The notes: generated from the sequence alone by a model not told the origin. A stretch of 64,000 nucleotides of DNA from Bacteroides sp. 51 (GCF_010500965.1 NZ_QVMI01000021.1:23035-87034), one strand, 5' to 3'. Counted from the first letter of the stretch, positions 50,507 to 60,258 are shown. A program made the numbers and translations.

Positions 50507-52504
50507 TTATCGCCGCTCAATCCTAATCGCTGCACCGCCTCCGGCGGCACGTTTCAGCACAATTGTACTTTCGGAAGTTACTTCCATTTCTTCTATCGTA
50601 ACCGGATAGGGATTGGATTGATAATCGGCTTCATCACCATCTCTGAATATCTTCGCCTGATAGGTCGCTCCCGGTTCAAGGAATGACAGTTCCAGATTAA
50701 GTTCGCGGGGGTGGGCGTTGGTTATACTGCCGATAAACCAATCATCGCTGTTCCGGTCTTTGCGTACGATGGTTACATATTCGCCGATCTTTGCCTCGGG
50801 CACCAGGGTTTTTGCCCAGGAAGTGGGACAAGAAGTGATGAATTCAAATTCCGGTGCTCCTTCGTAGTTCTCGACCATATCGGAAGCCATTTGCAAAGGG
50901 CTAAAGAGAACAACACTCAGTGCCAGTTGCTTGGCTCTTGTGGTGCGTGGGCGGGTATTGGGATGAAGTACATTATCATCGTAGTTGAATGTTCCCGGAG
51001 TAAAGTCCATCGGGCCGGCCAGTCCGCGGGTGAAGGGTACAATCGTTGTATGTTCGGGAGGGCTTCCACCATCGGCGGCAAAAGCATCATACTCCTGCCC
51101 TCTTACTCCTTCCTGGGTCATCAGGTTCGGATAAGTCCGTTGCAATCCGGTAGGCATTACCGGCTCGTGATTGTCGATCATGACGTGATACCGGGCAGCG
51201 GTTTCAATGACTTTGCGATAATGGCGAACGCCATATTGGCTGCTATGATATTCCTTTCCATCCAGCCGTGGACTTACATAACCTGTTTTCACGGCATTGA
51301 TGCCTAACTCCCGGCAAAGCGCGAAAGCGGAATCCAACTGTGCTTCGTAGTTTTTGGTTGCTCCGCCGGTTTCATGATGACCGATCAGACGCACTCCTTT
51401 AGAAGCAGCATATTGGGCAAGGCCGGACAAGTCATAGTCGGGATAAGGTTTGGTAAAGCTGAATTTATCGCCTTCTTTTGTCCAATCGCTGTCCCATCCG
51501 TAGTTCCAACCTTCGACTAATACGCCCGAGAATCCGTGTCTGCCGGCAAAGTCAATATATCGTTTGGTATTTTCGGTTGTTGCACCGTGGTTTGGCCCCT
51601 GATGCCAGGTATATGCACCGGTATGCATTCCCCACCAGATGCCGACGTAGCGTCCCGGCTCGATCCAGGATGTATCTTCTATTTTATTAGGCTCGTTGAG
51701 GTTGAGCATGATACGCGAAAGAATCAGGTCGCCGGGGGTATCGGCGATGATAACCGTACGCCAGGGAGTGGAAAAGGGAGCTTTAACGAACGCCTTCTCA
51801 CCTGTCGACCAAGGGGTCAGGTCCGCTTTCAGTTTCTCTGTTCCTGCCTGCGGTGTCAGGTTCATTGCGGCATAATCAGTCAGGTTGGCTTCGTGGATAG
51901 TCAGGAATGAGCCATCGTTTATTTCGATGGTCAGGGGCGTGCATACGGTATCGAGCGCACTCACCGGAGCCTTTTCGTATAATCCTTCGTAGTATTCGGT
52001 ATGGTAGGCCGGGATAGACCAGGCCTCTCCCCCTTTGGATAGGGCAAACTCGGTCCATTCGTCCATTACGACGAACTCATTCAGATTTGGCTGCTCCGGG
52101 AAGTGGTAGCGGAACCCGATTCCATCATTGAAAACACGAAAGATAACATCGAACGTTCTTTGTTTGTTTGTTTTTTCCTTTACAGTGACGGTCATTTCGT
52201 TGTAGGTATTGTCGACCGTGATTTCCTCTCCCCAAACCTGGTTCCACTGTTCGCTGAAGGAGGCGTGCGCCACCTGCGTTACTTCCAGATCTTCGCCTAA
52301 GGCTCCGTCGGCCAGTGTAAATCCCAGAAATGACTTATTGAGAACCGGGTTGCCGGCTCTGGACACCTGGTAATATAAACGCCCGTTGTCTGTTCCGACA
52401 GACAATGCGATGGTGCTGTCGGGGGAAGTAACCGTTGTTTTATTCTCTTGCGAACAGGAGAACAAGATACAGGGCATAATTAATAATAAAAGTATCTGTT
52501 TCAT
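50507..52504 (-). CDS. GH97 family alpha-glucosidase-like enzyme, lipoprotein (PUL 2)
   Basis: A periplasmic glycosidase of the SusB family. It has a lipobox (ILFSCSQ, Cys17), an N-terminal GH97 beta-sandwich (~25-270), a TIM barrel (~275-560, VGIWWGMHTGAYTWHQGPNH, SGVLVEGWNYGWDSDW, IDNHEPVMPTGLQRTYPNLM, TQEGVRGQEYDAFAADGG) and a C-terminal beta domain. The NHEPV segment carries the Glu that acts in the inverting SusB subgroup, and the Asp used as nucleophile by retaining members is replaced (AVKTGYVSPR), so inverting alpha-glucosidase activity is predicted. It is the last gene of PUL 2, 12 bp after the GH99-like gene, and would finish off alpha-linked oligosaccharides. Confidence 0.93.
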   Translation of the reverse strand: MKQILLLLIMPCILFSCSQENKTTVTSPDSTIALSVGTDNGRLYYQVSRAGNPVLNKSFLGFTLADGALGEDLEVTQVAHASFSEQWNQVWGEEITVDNTYNEMTVTVKEKTNKQRTFDVIFRVFNDGIGFRYHFPEQPNLNEFVVMDEWTEFALSKGGEAWSIPAYHTEYYEGLYEKAPVSALDTVCTPLTIEINDGSFLTIHEANLTDYAAMNLTPQAGTEKLKADLTPWSTGEKAFVKAPFSTPWRTVIIADTPGDLILSRIMLNLNEPNKIEDTSWIEPGRYVGIWWGMHTGAYTWHQGPNHGATTENTKRYIDFAGRHGFSGVLVEGWNYGWDSDWTKEGDKFSFTKPYPDYDLSGLAQYAASKGVRLIGHHETGGATKNYEAQLDSAFALCRELGINAVKTGYVSPRLDGKEYHSSQYGVRHYRKVIETAARYHVMIDNHEPVMPTGLQRTYPNLMTQEGVRGQEYDAFAADGGSPPEHTTIVPFTRGLAGPMDFTPGTFNYDDNVLHPNTRPRTTRAKQLALSVVLFSPLQMASDMVENYEGAPEFEFITSCPTSWAKTLVPEAKIGEYVTIVRKDRNSDDWFIGSITNAHPRELNLELSFLEPGATYQAKIFRDGDEADYQSNPYPVTIEEMEVTSESTIVLKRAAGGGAAIRIERR

Positions 52505-52516
52505 GATTTGTTATAA

Positions 52517-53758
52517 TTACAATTTATTCAATATTTCATTGGCTTTTGCATCCTGCAATGAAATGAGATAGTAGAATGCCTGCAAGAGTTGTTTCTGCTT
52601 TTCTTTATCATCACTGTATTTCTTCTTCAATGTATAATATTTGTAGATGTTTTCGAGATGCGATGTGCCGTAGCTCACTTTGGTAAAGCCTTGCACCTTC
52701 TCGAGGAAGCGGTATTTGTACTCCTGGGTGGGTTCAATCATGGTACCTTCGCCTATGTCGTTCCAGGTAATCAGTTGGAGATAATCTACCTTCTGTTCTT
52801 CGGCCAGTTTCAACAGGCGTTCGATCAGTGCGCCATTCTCGGGGTCGACAACGGCACCGGCGGCACCGCCTGCACCACCTTCTTTATAGTAGTCTTTGAA
52901 TCCGGGGTATGCGGCACCGATCAGCTCGCCGAAATCGGCCTGCCGTCCGTACAGTTCTCTTATCTTGGTTTCGTTTTCGTCTACCCAGATGTAGCCACCG
53001 GCACCGTTGGTGTATTGGCTGTCGTTGACCAGATCGAGGAAATAATATATAGGAAAGAAGGCTGGTTTGTGAGATAATCCGGAAAATACCTGATACCAAT
53101 TGAGTGGCTTTTTAAGTACGATAGGTCCGAAGATGAGCAACAAGGGATTGCCGTCTATCTTGATGTAATTACTCTTCTTAAAGAAGTTGTTCTGAAGGTA
53201 AACCATATCCAGCCGGGCCTGACTGATGCGTCCAGACTCGTCCAGACCATCTTCCAACGTACGGTCTTCGTAAACGATGGCAAACTCGAGGCCTACCTTA
53301 TCCAGCGCGGCCACGATGGCCTCAGTGTTTTTCAGCAAGCCGGCATAGTCGTTTACCTTCCGGGTTCCGTACCAGTCGATGAGGATGCCATCTATTCCGG
53401 CGTATTTCATCAACAGGAAGTGATATTCCAACACGTCAATATCGCTCGAGGCGTAAGGGCCGATCAGCGGATAGTAATGCGCAGCTATTTCGCGTTTGCC
53501 GCTGGCGTCTACTTTGTTGGGATCGCAGTTGTTCATGGTCCAGTGGTATCCCCACTTGCCGTTATTGGTTTCGGGGGTTTCGAACCAGGGCATGTAGTGT
53601 GCCCAGACTTTCGTTTTGTTAGGCTTAGTGACAGCCACGGGATCGAACTTTTCTGTTTTCCCGGTGTCGCCACCATCTCCTTCGGAACTATCACTGCTGC
53701 ACCCCGCAAATAGTAACATAAGGAGGAGGCAATATAGTATTTCTTTGATTCTATTCAT
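52517..53758 (-). CDS. GH99/GH71-like lipoprotein glycosidase (PUL 2)
   Basis: A 413-residue protein with a lipobox (LLFAGCS, Cys20) and a TIM-barrel that resembles GH99 and GH71-type enzymes: WAHYMPWFETPETNNGKWGY, LMKYAGIDGILIDWYGTRKV, FAIVYEDRTLEDGLDES and YLQLITWNDIGEGTMIEPT. GH99 members are endo-alpha-mannosidases or mannanases. The Glu and Asp positions at the end of strands are present (YEDR, WNDIGEG), so it could be active, cutting internal alpha links at the surface or in the periplasm. It lies between susD (217 bp, with a hairpin) and the GH97 gene. The substrate is an inference from family and neighbours. Confidence 0.8.
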   Translation of the reverse strand: MNRIKEILYCLLLMLLFAGCSSDSSEGDGGDTGKTEKFDPVAVTKPNKTKVWAHYMPWFETPETNNGKWGYHWTMNNCDPNKVDASGKREIAAHYYPLIGPYASSDIDVLEYHFLLMKYAGIDGILIDWYGTRKVNDYAGLLKNTEAIVAALDKVGLEFAIVYEDRTLEDGLDESGRISQARLDMVYLQNNFFKKSNYIKIDGNPLLLIFGPIVLKKPLNWYQVFSGLSHKPAFFPIYYFLDLVNDSQYTNGAGGYIWVDENETKIRELYGRQADFGELIGAAYPGFKDYYKEGGAGGAAGAVVDPENGALIERLLKLAEEQKVDYLQLITWNDIGEGTMIEPTQEYKYRFLEKVQGFTKVSYGTSHLENIYKYYTLKKKYSDDKEKQKQLLQAFYYLISLQDAKANEILNKL

Positions 53759-53814
53759 ATTAAACTTCGTTTATGTCTTATTCAAACCACCGGTTGGTTT
53801 TATTGTCGCACACA

Positions 53815-53878
53815 ACTAGTTGTACATCTAGTTGGTGACCACCTGTACATCTAGTTACTAACCAGATGTACAACTAGT
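53815..53878. repeat. Inverted and direct repeat between susD and the GH99-like gene
   Basis: ACTAGTTGTACATCT (53815-53829) and AGATGTACAACTAGT (53864-53878) are perfect 15-bp inverted arms. TGTACA occurs at 53821, 53844 and 53867, a 23-bp step, with TGTACATCTAGTT repeated directly. In the mRNA the arms would form a stem that could separate susCD expression from the enzyme genes. Confidence 0.8.
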
Positions 53879-53975
53879 CATTCATACCTCTAAGAGATAA
53901 TTCACTCTCTCCTTAGCATAAAAGGCGGAAACAAGGAGAGAAGCCACAAAAAACCAACTTCTATATATTGAAAAC

Positions 53976-55490
53976 CTATTGATAATCGGGGTTCTGTTCT
54001 AACTTGGGGTTCAGTGTAAGCACATTGGCCGGTATGGGGAATACTTTCTTGTATTGCTCTGTTTCCGTTTCCTTTTCCCACCAAGGCTTGAAGAATGTGC
54101 CGAAACGGATGTTCACCGTGCGGCGCAGCCCTTCGAACACGAACTCATGCTTCCATTCTGCATCGAGGGCATCGAGCGACAGGGAGGCCAATGCATCCAA
54201 TCCGGCACGGGCACGGAGCTGGTTCACCAGCGACAGGGCTACGGCTTCGTTTCCCAAGCGGAAGTTGGCCTCAGCATTCATCATGATGATTTCGGCATAA
54301 CGCATCAGTACCCAGTCGTAGTCGCGCTCCCACTTGTCTTCGGCATGTACGGCGTATTTGTGCAACCGTGCACCTTCCACGAGTCCGGCATCAGATATGC
54401 TGCGTACTTCTTCGGTGTAGATCAGTTGGTCGCCCTTATCGGTAATAATTACAGAACCGGTAGAGAGGTTAATCTGCTCGCCAATCAAAAGGGATTTGCG
54501 GCGGACATCTTTTTCTTCGAAAGAAGAATACAAGCCCGGTTGCGCGCAAATACCGTTGGCCGCCCATTGCCAGATGCCTGCCGGGTCGAACGCATACTTC
54601 TGGTCGTTGTTATAAGTCATCGAGGCCAGGTAGTTTCCACGGGTTCCCATGGCATTATCGAAAGTTGCGGCGAGCATAATTTCCTGCGATTTCTCGTTGT
54701 CGCGGGCAAAGTTGGTAGAATATTCGGGCTCGAGCATATATCCCCTAACCTTGTCGCAAGCGGCAATACAATCTTCCCAGCGTGCGGTATTGGTATAAAC
54801 TCCGGCATTCAGATAGATACGCGCCAGTACACCGTAAGCTACGGCCTGGGTGAAGCGACCGTAAACCGGATTGGGGTTCAACAGATCGACAACCGCCAGC
54901 AGTTCTGTTTCAACAAACCCGAACACCTCTTCGCGGGAAGATTTGGCGGGCAGCCCTTCATCTTCAAAGTTGGTAGAGATAGGCACTGCGCCGAACCGAT
55001 CTAACAGCAGAGAATAGTAGTAGGCACGTAAACCGCGCAACTCGGCCTTTACATTGTCTTTGGCATCATCGGTCAGGCCCGATTTATCGACCTGATAAAT
55101 GATACTGTTTACACGGGTAATTCCGTTGTAGCAGTATTTCCAGTAAGACTCGAATAACTTGTTGTCCGGCTTAAACACGTGCCGCTGTATGTCCTGATAC
55201 ACACCGCCGTCGTACCAGTCGGGTCCGCGGGTTGGTATGCAGGCTTCGTCGGAAACCGTTTCGTCGAGGAAGAACACAAACTCACTGCCCACCCAACAGG
55301 CCAATCCTTCGGGCGTATCGTATCCCCGGAGCGAAGCATAAGCTCCTCCTACAATGGTAGCAATTTCAGAATCGGTCTGGCCATATTCATCCATCGAAAC
55401 CTGGTCGTATAGCCTTTCGTCCAAGTCGGTACATGCACACACGCATGCCACAAGACCTACTATCAGTATTGATTTTATATTGATTCTCAT
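53976..55490 (-). CDS. SusD/RagB-family nutrient-binding lipoprotein (PUL 2)
   Basis: The glycan-binding partner of the SusC at 55512. It has a lipobox (LVACVCAC, Cys at 18-20), an N-terminal SusD-like domain with FIRSTFEDEGL-type helices (LRGLRAYYYSLLLDRFGAVP, AVAYGVLARIYLNAGVYTNT) and the C-terminal RagB/SusD signature (DWVLMRYAEIIMMNAEANFR at ~390, EWKHEFVFEGLRRTVNIRFG at ~455). Length 504 is typical. It follows susC by 21 bp. Two spaced Cys before the main lipobox Cys make the lipidated residue uncertain. Confidence 0.95.
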   Translation of the reverse strand: MRINIKSILIVGLVACVCACTDLDERLYDQVSMDEYGQTDSEIATIVGGAYASLRGYDTPEGLACWVGSEFVFFLDETVSDEACIPTRGPDWYDGGVYQDIQRHVFKPDNKLFESYWKYCYNGITRVNSIIYQVDKSGLTDDAKDNVKAELRGLRAYYYSLLLDRFGAVPISTNFEDEGLPAKSSREEVFGFVETELLAVVDLLNPNPVYGRFTQAVAYGVLARIYLNAGVYTNTARWEDCIAACDKVRGYMLEPEYSTNFARDNEKSQEIMLAATFDNAMGTRGNYLASMTYNNDQKYAFDPAGIWQWAANGICAQPGLYSSFEEKDVRRKSLLIGEQINLSTGSVIITDKGDQLIYTEEVRSISDAGLVEGARLHKYAVHAEDKWERDYDWVLMRYAEIIMMNAEANFRLGNEAVALSLVNQLRARAGLDALASLSLDALDAEWKHEFVFEGLRRTVNIRFGTFFKPWWEKETETEQYKKVFPIPANVLTLNPKLEQNPDYQ

Positions 55491-55511
55491 ATTCTTGATC
55501 GTTTTAAATCT

Positions 55512-58445
55512 TTAAAAAGTAATGTTAACACCTAGCGAAAAAGTACGCGGACGCGGATAGAAGTTAAGCAAATCAATGCCCGGGCTTCTCAGTGCCTCGC
55601 TGCTGATCAGTTCGTCGTTTCGCACCTCAGGGTCCAGTCCGCTGTATCCTGTAATGACGAACAGGTTTTCACCGGTCAGGTAGAAACGTACCTTCTCGAT
55701 TCCGATTTTCCTGGTGCCCGGCAATGTGTAGCCCAACGTAACCGCCTGAAGACGGAAGAATGAACCATTTTCAATCCAGTAGTCGGAATAAACCACGTTA
55801 GCCGATTTCACACCGCTGCTCAGGTAATCGTCGGGCACGTTCTGCCCCGGCAAGCGGTTGTTTACATACAAACACATGTTGGTTGCGTTCAGGATTTTTT
55901 GCCCGAACATTCCGTAACCGGAAGCGCTGAAATCGAAGTCCTTGTAGGTCATACTCATGCCGATACCCAGATTGAACTTAGGCAGTGCGCTTCCCAGGTA
56001 AGCCGATTCTTCGGGGTCTTCAATGATGAACTCTCCGCTCTCATCCAATCCCTGGCAACGGGGACCGAAGAACGCGCCCGTCGGATAGCCCTGCTTGATC
56101 ATCTGTGTGTACGTAGTCGATAGTCCGGGCAGCCCGTGCAACTCTCCCGAAGGAGTGCCCAGGTTCTGGAAGTTTTCATTCGACAGACTGGTTATTTCCT
56201 GCTTATTATAAGAGAAGGTGACGTTGGCATCCCAGGTGAAATCTTTTGTAGATATGATACTTCCGTTCAGTGAAAGCTCAAAACCTTTGTTCACCAGATC
56301 ACCCACATTGGCCAACATTTGACCGTAAAGGTACGGAGGTTGTGGAACGGGATAAGTCCATAATAAATCGCTGGTTTTCTTGTGGTACAGTTCCAGCGTA
56401 CCGTTTACCCGGTTGAATATGCCGAAGTCAACTCCTACGTTATACTGGGTAGTCGATTCCCACTTCAAGTCAGAGTTTGCATTCTGTGATGGAGCATAAG
56501 AATTCTTCCATGTTCCGGTTGTCGCATCATAATAAGCGCCTCCCGAAGGGCCTAAGATAGCGAGTGATTTATATTGTCCGATACCATCCTGGTTACCTGT
56601 AACCCCGTATCCGAAACGCAATTTCAGGTTATTCAGCCAACTGGCCGTCGGCTTCATGAAAGCCTCATCCGAGATGCGCCATGCTACCGATGCCGATGGG
56701 AAATATCCCCATTTGTTATTGTCGCCAAAGCGAGATGAACCGTCGGCACGCAGGGTCGCAGTCAGCATATAGCGCCCCAACAGATTGTAATTTACACGAC
56801 CAAAGAAGGAAGCCAGGTTAGCTTCGGTCTTTGAAGACCATACATCGCCCATGCGGTAATCGAAACCCGCGCCGAGGTTATTATATAAAAATGCGTCCGT
56901 ATCAAAACCCTGGCGTTGTGCACCAAATCCTTCGCCAGTATAGTTGAGGTAAGAATAACCCGCCATAGCGTTGAACTTATGATCGGCACCGAAGTTAGTG
57001 TCGTAGCTCAGATATGTTTCCAACTGCATATTACGGTTGTCGTATTGCTGGCGTCTTCCTATTCCACCATCATTCTGACGATAGGCGTACGAAGGTTCAT
57101 AATATCTGTCTTGCCAGGAGTTATACTCGTATGATGCGTTGGCGGCAGCTTTCAATCCTTTCATAAGCTCCAGTTCCACCTTGGCATAGCCAAACAAGCG
57201 GTAACGTGTTTGTTTGGAGAAATAGTTTTCGTTGTACTCCACCGGGTTGGCCGTGTTAGTACCACTCACCTGATTGTAATTACCATCGGCATCTTTCACC
57301 GGCAAAGTCGGGTTTTGGTTGATGGCGTAATTATAGATACCATAGAATCCGGTATCCGGCTGACGGTATTTATCGTACGTTGCGCTTAATCCCATATCGA
57401 GTTTCAGGCGTTTGTTCAGTGCATACTGATAGGCAGAAACGCTACCCGCCAGGCGGTCCATATAGCTTTTCTTCACAATACCCTCATTAGATTGGTAAGT
57501 TACCGATGCGCGGTATCCGCTGGTTGGGCGCGAATTGCTCATAAACAAGTTGTGCGAGTGGGTAACGGCTGTGCGTTGCAGTTCGTCTATCCAGTCGGTA
57601 TTGCCACCATAGTCTATGGCATCTTTCAGGTTGTTCTCTCTCACATAATCCCTCCATTGGTCGGCCGAAAGCATATCTATTTTATTGGCAGCCTTACCAA
57701 CGGCCACATATCCGTTGTATTCAATGCTTTGTCTTTCAACATCGGTGGCACGGTTGGTGGTAACGATGATAACTCCATTGGCACCGCGCGATCCGTAAAT
57801 AGCCGCCGCCGAAGCGTCTTTCAGTACGTCAATAGATATAACCTCGGTGGGTTGAACGGTATTAATATCAACTCCGGGAATTCCATCCACAACAATAAGT
57901 GGCGAGTTGCTTGCCGAAAGTGATGTCCCCCCTCTCAGGCGTAACGAAGTACCAGCAGCCGGGTCGCCCGAGGCTTGTACCACCGAAAGGCCGGCGATCT
58001 TTCCCTGCAACATCTGCTCGGTAGAAGTGATGACCCCTTTCTTTAGGTCTTTCGCACTTACAGAAGCAATGGCTCCGGTTAGGTCCGACTTGCGCATGGT
58101 ACCGTAACCGATTCCTACGATAGTCACCGCATCCAGCATCACTGCATCCTCTTTCATCCGGATGTCCATCGCAGCTTTTGCCGCTTCGGTTACGGTAGAA
58201 TAACCCACATAAGAAAAGGTTACCGTCTCTCCTTCTGTGGCGTTGATTGTGAACTTACCGTCCATATCGGTGATTGTTCCTGTAGCATTGCCCAGCGTCA
58301 CACTTACACCGATTAATGGTGCGTTATACTCATCCGATACGGTTCCCGTAACGGCTATCTGCTTCTGTGCATATATCGAATTGGTGAAACACGCCAATAG
58401 CATGATCAGCAATAATGCATATTTAGAATATCTCTTCACATTCAT
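55512..58445 (-). CDS. SusC/RagA-family TonB-dependent transporter (PUL 2)
   Basis: The outer-membrane importer of PUL 2. The start at 58445 (MNVKRYSKYALLLIMLLACF) gives a proper signal peptide; a frame starting at 58472 runs back into the upstream gene. Unlike the SusC of PUL 1 it has no STN domain: after the signal comes the carboxypeptidase-D-like domain (~28-105, AVTGTVSDEYNAPLIGVSV), then the TonB-box region (AVTIVGIGYGTMRKSDLTGA), the plug (GTSLRLRGGTSLSASNSPLI, VVDGIPGVDINTVQP, SAAIYGSRGANGVIIVTTNR) and a ~750-residue barrel ending in Phe. The lack of STN fits regulation by the DUF6377 protein rather than a sigma/anti-sigma pair. Confidence 0.96.
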   Translation of the reverse strand: MNVKRYSKYALLLIMLLACFTNSIYAQKQIAVTGTVSDEYNAPLIGVSVTLGNATGTITDMDGKFTINATEGETVTFSYVGYSTVTEAAKAAMDIRMKEDAVMLDAVTIVGIGYGTMRKSDLTGAIASVSAKDLKKGVITSTEQMLQGKIAGLSVVQASGDPAAGTSLRLRGGTSLSASNSPLIVVDGIPGVDINTVQPTEVISIDVLKDASAAAIYGSRGANGVIIVTTNRATDVERQSIEYNGYVAVGKAANKIDMLSADQWRDYVRENNLKDAIDYGGNTDWIDELQRTAVTHSHNLFMSNSRPTSGYRASVTYQSNEGIVKKSYMDRLAGSVSAYQYALNKRLKLDMGLSATYDKYRQPDTGFYGIYNYAINQNPTLPVKDADGNYNQVSGTNTANPVEYNENYFSKQTRYRLFGYAKVELELMKGLKAAANASYEYNSWQDRYYEPSYAYRQNDGGIGRRQQYDNRNMQLETYLSYDTNFGADHKFNAMAGYSYLNYTGEGFGAQRQGFDTDAFLYNNLGAGFDYRMGDVWSSKTEANLASFFGRVNYNLLGRYMLTATLRADGSSRFGDNNKWGYFPSASVAWRISDEAFMKPTASWLNNLKLRFGYGVTGNQDGIGQYKSLAILGPSGGAYYDATTGTWKNSYAPSQNANSDLKWESTTQYNVGVDFGIFNRVNGTLELYHKKTSDLLWTYPVPQPPYLYGQMLANVGDLVNKGFELSLNGSIISTKDFTWDANVTFSYNKQEITSLSNENFQNLGTPSGELHGLPGLSTTYTQMIKQGYPTGAFFGPRCQGLDESGEFIIEDPEESAYLGSALPKFNLGIGMSMTYKDFDFSASGYGMFGQKILNATNMCLYVNNRLPGQNVPDDYLSSGVKSANVVYSDYWIENGSFFRLQAVTLGYTLPGTRKIGIEKVRFYLTGENLFVITGYSGLDPEVRNDELISSEALRSPGIDLLNFYPRPRTFSLGVNITF

Positions 58446-58452
58446 TGTATTA

Positions 58453-59532
58453 TCATTTTGTAAGGTTATCAACTTCTACCAATGGAATATCGCCGTTATA
58501 GATGGCTCTACCGTTTTGGTCTTTAATTTGCATATTGATTTTCTTAATATCCATCCCGCCAAATTCTTTGACTATATTGATAAATGCACGCTGGCGGGTC
58601 ATTGCACCTTCCATGTCGCCTGTCAGCACTTTGCTGCCCCCGGTGATGGTGTAAGATAGTCGTTGCCCCCGGTCGTTATTGTCGCGGGTGATAATAAGGA
58701 CATCGTTCTTACTGATCTTCATCGGGAAGAAGAACAAATGTGGCGGTGGAGGTTCGGGAAGTCCGGGAGCCAGGATTTTAGGAGCATCCCAGGCACCGGC
58801 CCAATCGCTGTTTCCGTCAAATTTAGCTACCACCCAAACAATGTTCTCCATGATATATTCTTCGGTTACGCCGTAATATGTCTCAGGAACAAAGTCTTTC
58901 TTATAGATACCATTACCCAGGTGTTTGAACTGTGTCTTTTCGCGGATTTCGGGCAACCATGACTGGAATTGCTGTTCAACATCCCAATCATTCAATCCAC
59001 TATGCAAGTGTACGGTAGAAGGGGCAGGCAGGAATCCATCGACCAGGTTTGCATTGAAAAGCAGGCTTAATGTGCTGTTCAACTGGAAGTCGGCCGGACC
59101 GTAAGAGGTTTGTTTCTCGCTCTTTACGAAGTCTCCGATAAAATCAACAATAGGACGAGACAGTGTACCGGTTGCTCCGCCGCCTGCGGCCTGGATATTG
59201 AAGTAAAACTTCTGCTCGGCATAAGCAAAGATTTTTTCGGAAGTCAGTCCATAAAATTCCGTAGGGGTAAAAGTGAAACTCCATATTCTGTTTCCTTCAT
59301 TCTTCAACGGGAAGGTTACACCCGGCTCGGAAGGCTGCCATGTCCAGAATAAAAGTTCGGCATTATCTTCTAATGTTGCTGCACTGGCAAAATCAAAGTA
59401 CCAGGTAATCTCTTCATCCATAGTATGGATGGCAGGTACCGTCCACATCTTATCGGGGTCGGCAATGGCCTGAGCCTGAAGTGAAGACCACGCAAACAGC
59501 ATGCACCCTATTATAAATATCAGTTTTTTCAT
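58453..59532 (-). CDS. Exported PUL 2 protein with two related beta modules, SusE-like
   Basis: This 359-residue protein begins with a signal peptide (MKKLIFIIGCMLFAWSSLQA) and carries two similar modules: NEGNRIWSFTFTPTEFYGLT (~70-100) with SEKIFAYAEQKFYFNIQ, and LGNGIYKKDFVPETYYGVTE (~205-230) with EYIMENIVWVVAKFDGN. Both are W- and Y-rich with the pattern G-x-x-x-F-x-P-x-x-x-Y-G-x-T-x-E. Such tandem beta modules are usual in surface glycan-binding proteins of the SusE/SusF kind. It lies between the DUF5004 gene (4 bp) and susC (7 bp), so it is a core PUL gene. I do not know a name for the family. No lipobox was found; the Cys10 is inside the hydrophobic core. Confidence 0.7.
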   Translation of the reverse strand: MKKLIFIIGCMLFAWSSLQAQAIADPDKMWTVPAIHTMDEEITWYFDFASAATLEDNAELLFWTWQPSEPGVTFPLKNEGNRIWSFTFTPTEFYGLTSEKIFAYAEQKFYFNIQAAGGGATGTLSRPIVDFIGDFVKSEKQTSYGPADFQLNSTLSLLFNANLVDGFLPAPSTVHLHSGLNDWDVEQQFQSWLPEIREKTQFKHLGNGIYKKDFVPETYYGVTEEYIMENIVWVVAKFDGNSDWAGAWDAPKILAPGLPEPPPPHLFFFPMKISKNDVLIITRDNNDRGQRLSYTITGGSKVLTGDMEGAMTRQRAFINIVKEFGGMDIKKINMQIKDQNGRAIYNGDIPLVEVDNLTK

Positions 59533-59536
59533 ACGA

Positions 59537-60067
59537 CTATTGGTTTTTGATTAACTTGTATTGATAAGAAACATAAGCGACTCCACCGGTGTAGCGGGTC
59601 ATTTTCAGATCCATCTCGGCCACCGATCCGGGAGTGGTAACAACGTTCAGCCGCCCGATCAAAGCAGTCTTTGCCGCATCCGAATAAAGGTTGATTGCAG
59701 GAAGGGCTCCCGTTGTGGTTGGAAACGGAGAGTTTAACGCCCAGTATCCGCTGGCAGGAAAGAGTTCGGGAGCCGTACCACTTACCTGATAGGTAGTTGG
59801 CTGGTTCTTTTCATCGACATTGAGTGCCAGACCAAAAGTCACAAAGTCGAACTGATCAAACAGGCTGATTTCTTTGGGGGATATTCCCAAAGCATTGGCT
59901 GTTTCGTCAATTAAAGAAAGGTTGGTTAATAGCCAGTCACCATTTACTTTCTCATACAGGGTGATGGGTTCAACGTACTTCCCGTCGTCCGTGTCATTAC
60001 ATGCCGTAAAGGCAGCAACTACTATAAACAGGAAAAGAAAGGCATACAAAGGTTTTAATGCTTTCAT
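59537..60067 (-). CDS. DUF5004-type lipoprotein, first gene of PUL 2
   Basis: A 176-residue lipoprotein (FTACN, Cys22) with a lipocalin-like beta pattern: EKVNGDWLLTNLSLIDETAN, QFDFVTFGLALNVDEKNQPT, TYQVSGTAPELFPASGYWAL and VAEMDLKMTRYTGGVAYVSY, fitting DUF5004, found near SusC/SusD genes. The role in binding or assembly at the cell surface is unknown. It is the first gene read after the regulator, following a terminator and a -7 box, so its promoter is probably the one used for the whole PUL. Confidence 0.7.
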   Translation of the reverse strand: MKALKPLYAFLFLFIVVAAFTACNDTDDGKYVEPITLYEKVNGDWLLTNLSLIDETANALGISPKEISLFDQFDFVTFGLALNVDEKNQPTTYQVSGTAPELFPASGYWALNSPFPTTTGALPAINLYSDAAKTALIGRLNVVTTPGSVAEMDLKMTRYTGGVAYVSYQYKLIKNQ

Positions 60068-60118
60068 AGAACTGTAAGTTTTAAATTAGAAATTATGATT
60101 AACTCATTTGTTGTAATG

Positions 60119-60126
60119 CAAAACTA
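60119..60126 (-). promoter_or_regulatory. Putative -7 box of the PUL 2 promoter
   Basis: On the minus strand TAGTTTTG fits TAnnTTTG, 51 bp before the DUF5004 start. No TTG lies at the ideal distance, as expected for a promoter that needs an activator. Confidence 0.5.
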
Positions 60127-60201
60127 CAGAGCTGAAACGGCAAAAAGAATTTACCTATGAAATATATAATGAAATTTTGGAATGGGAAGAGTATAATAAA
60201 C

Positions 60202-60237
60202 TAAGAGTCAACCGCTTAACAAAACGACTGACTCTTA
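60202..60237 (-). terminator. Hairpin after the DUF6377 regulator gene
   Basis: TAAGAGTCA (60202-60210) pairs perfectly with TGACTCTTA (60229-60237), 22 bp past the regulator stop codon. It separates regulator and PUL transcripts. Confidence 0.75.
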
Positions 60238-60258
60238 AAAATATAATCAAAATATGGG

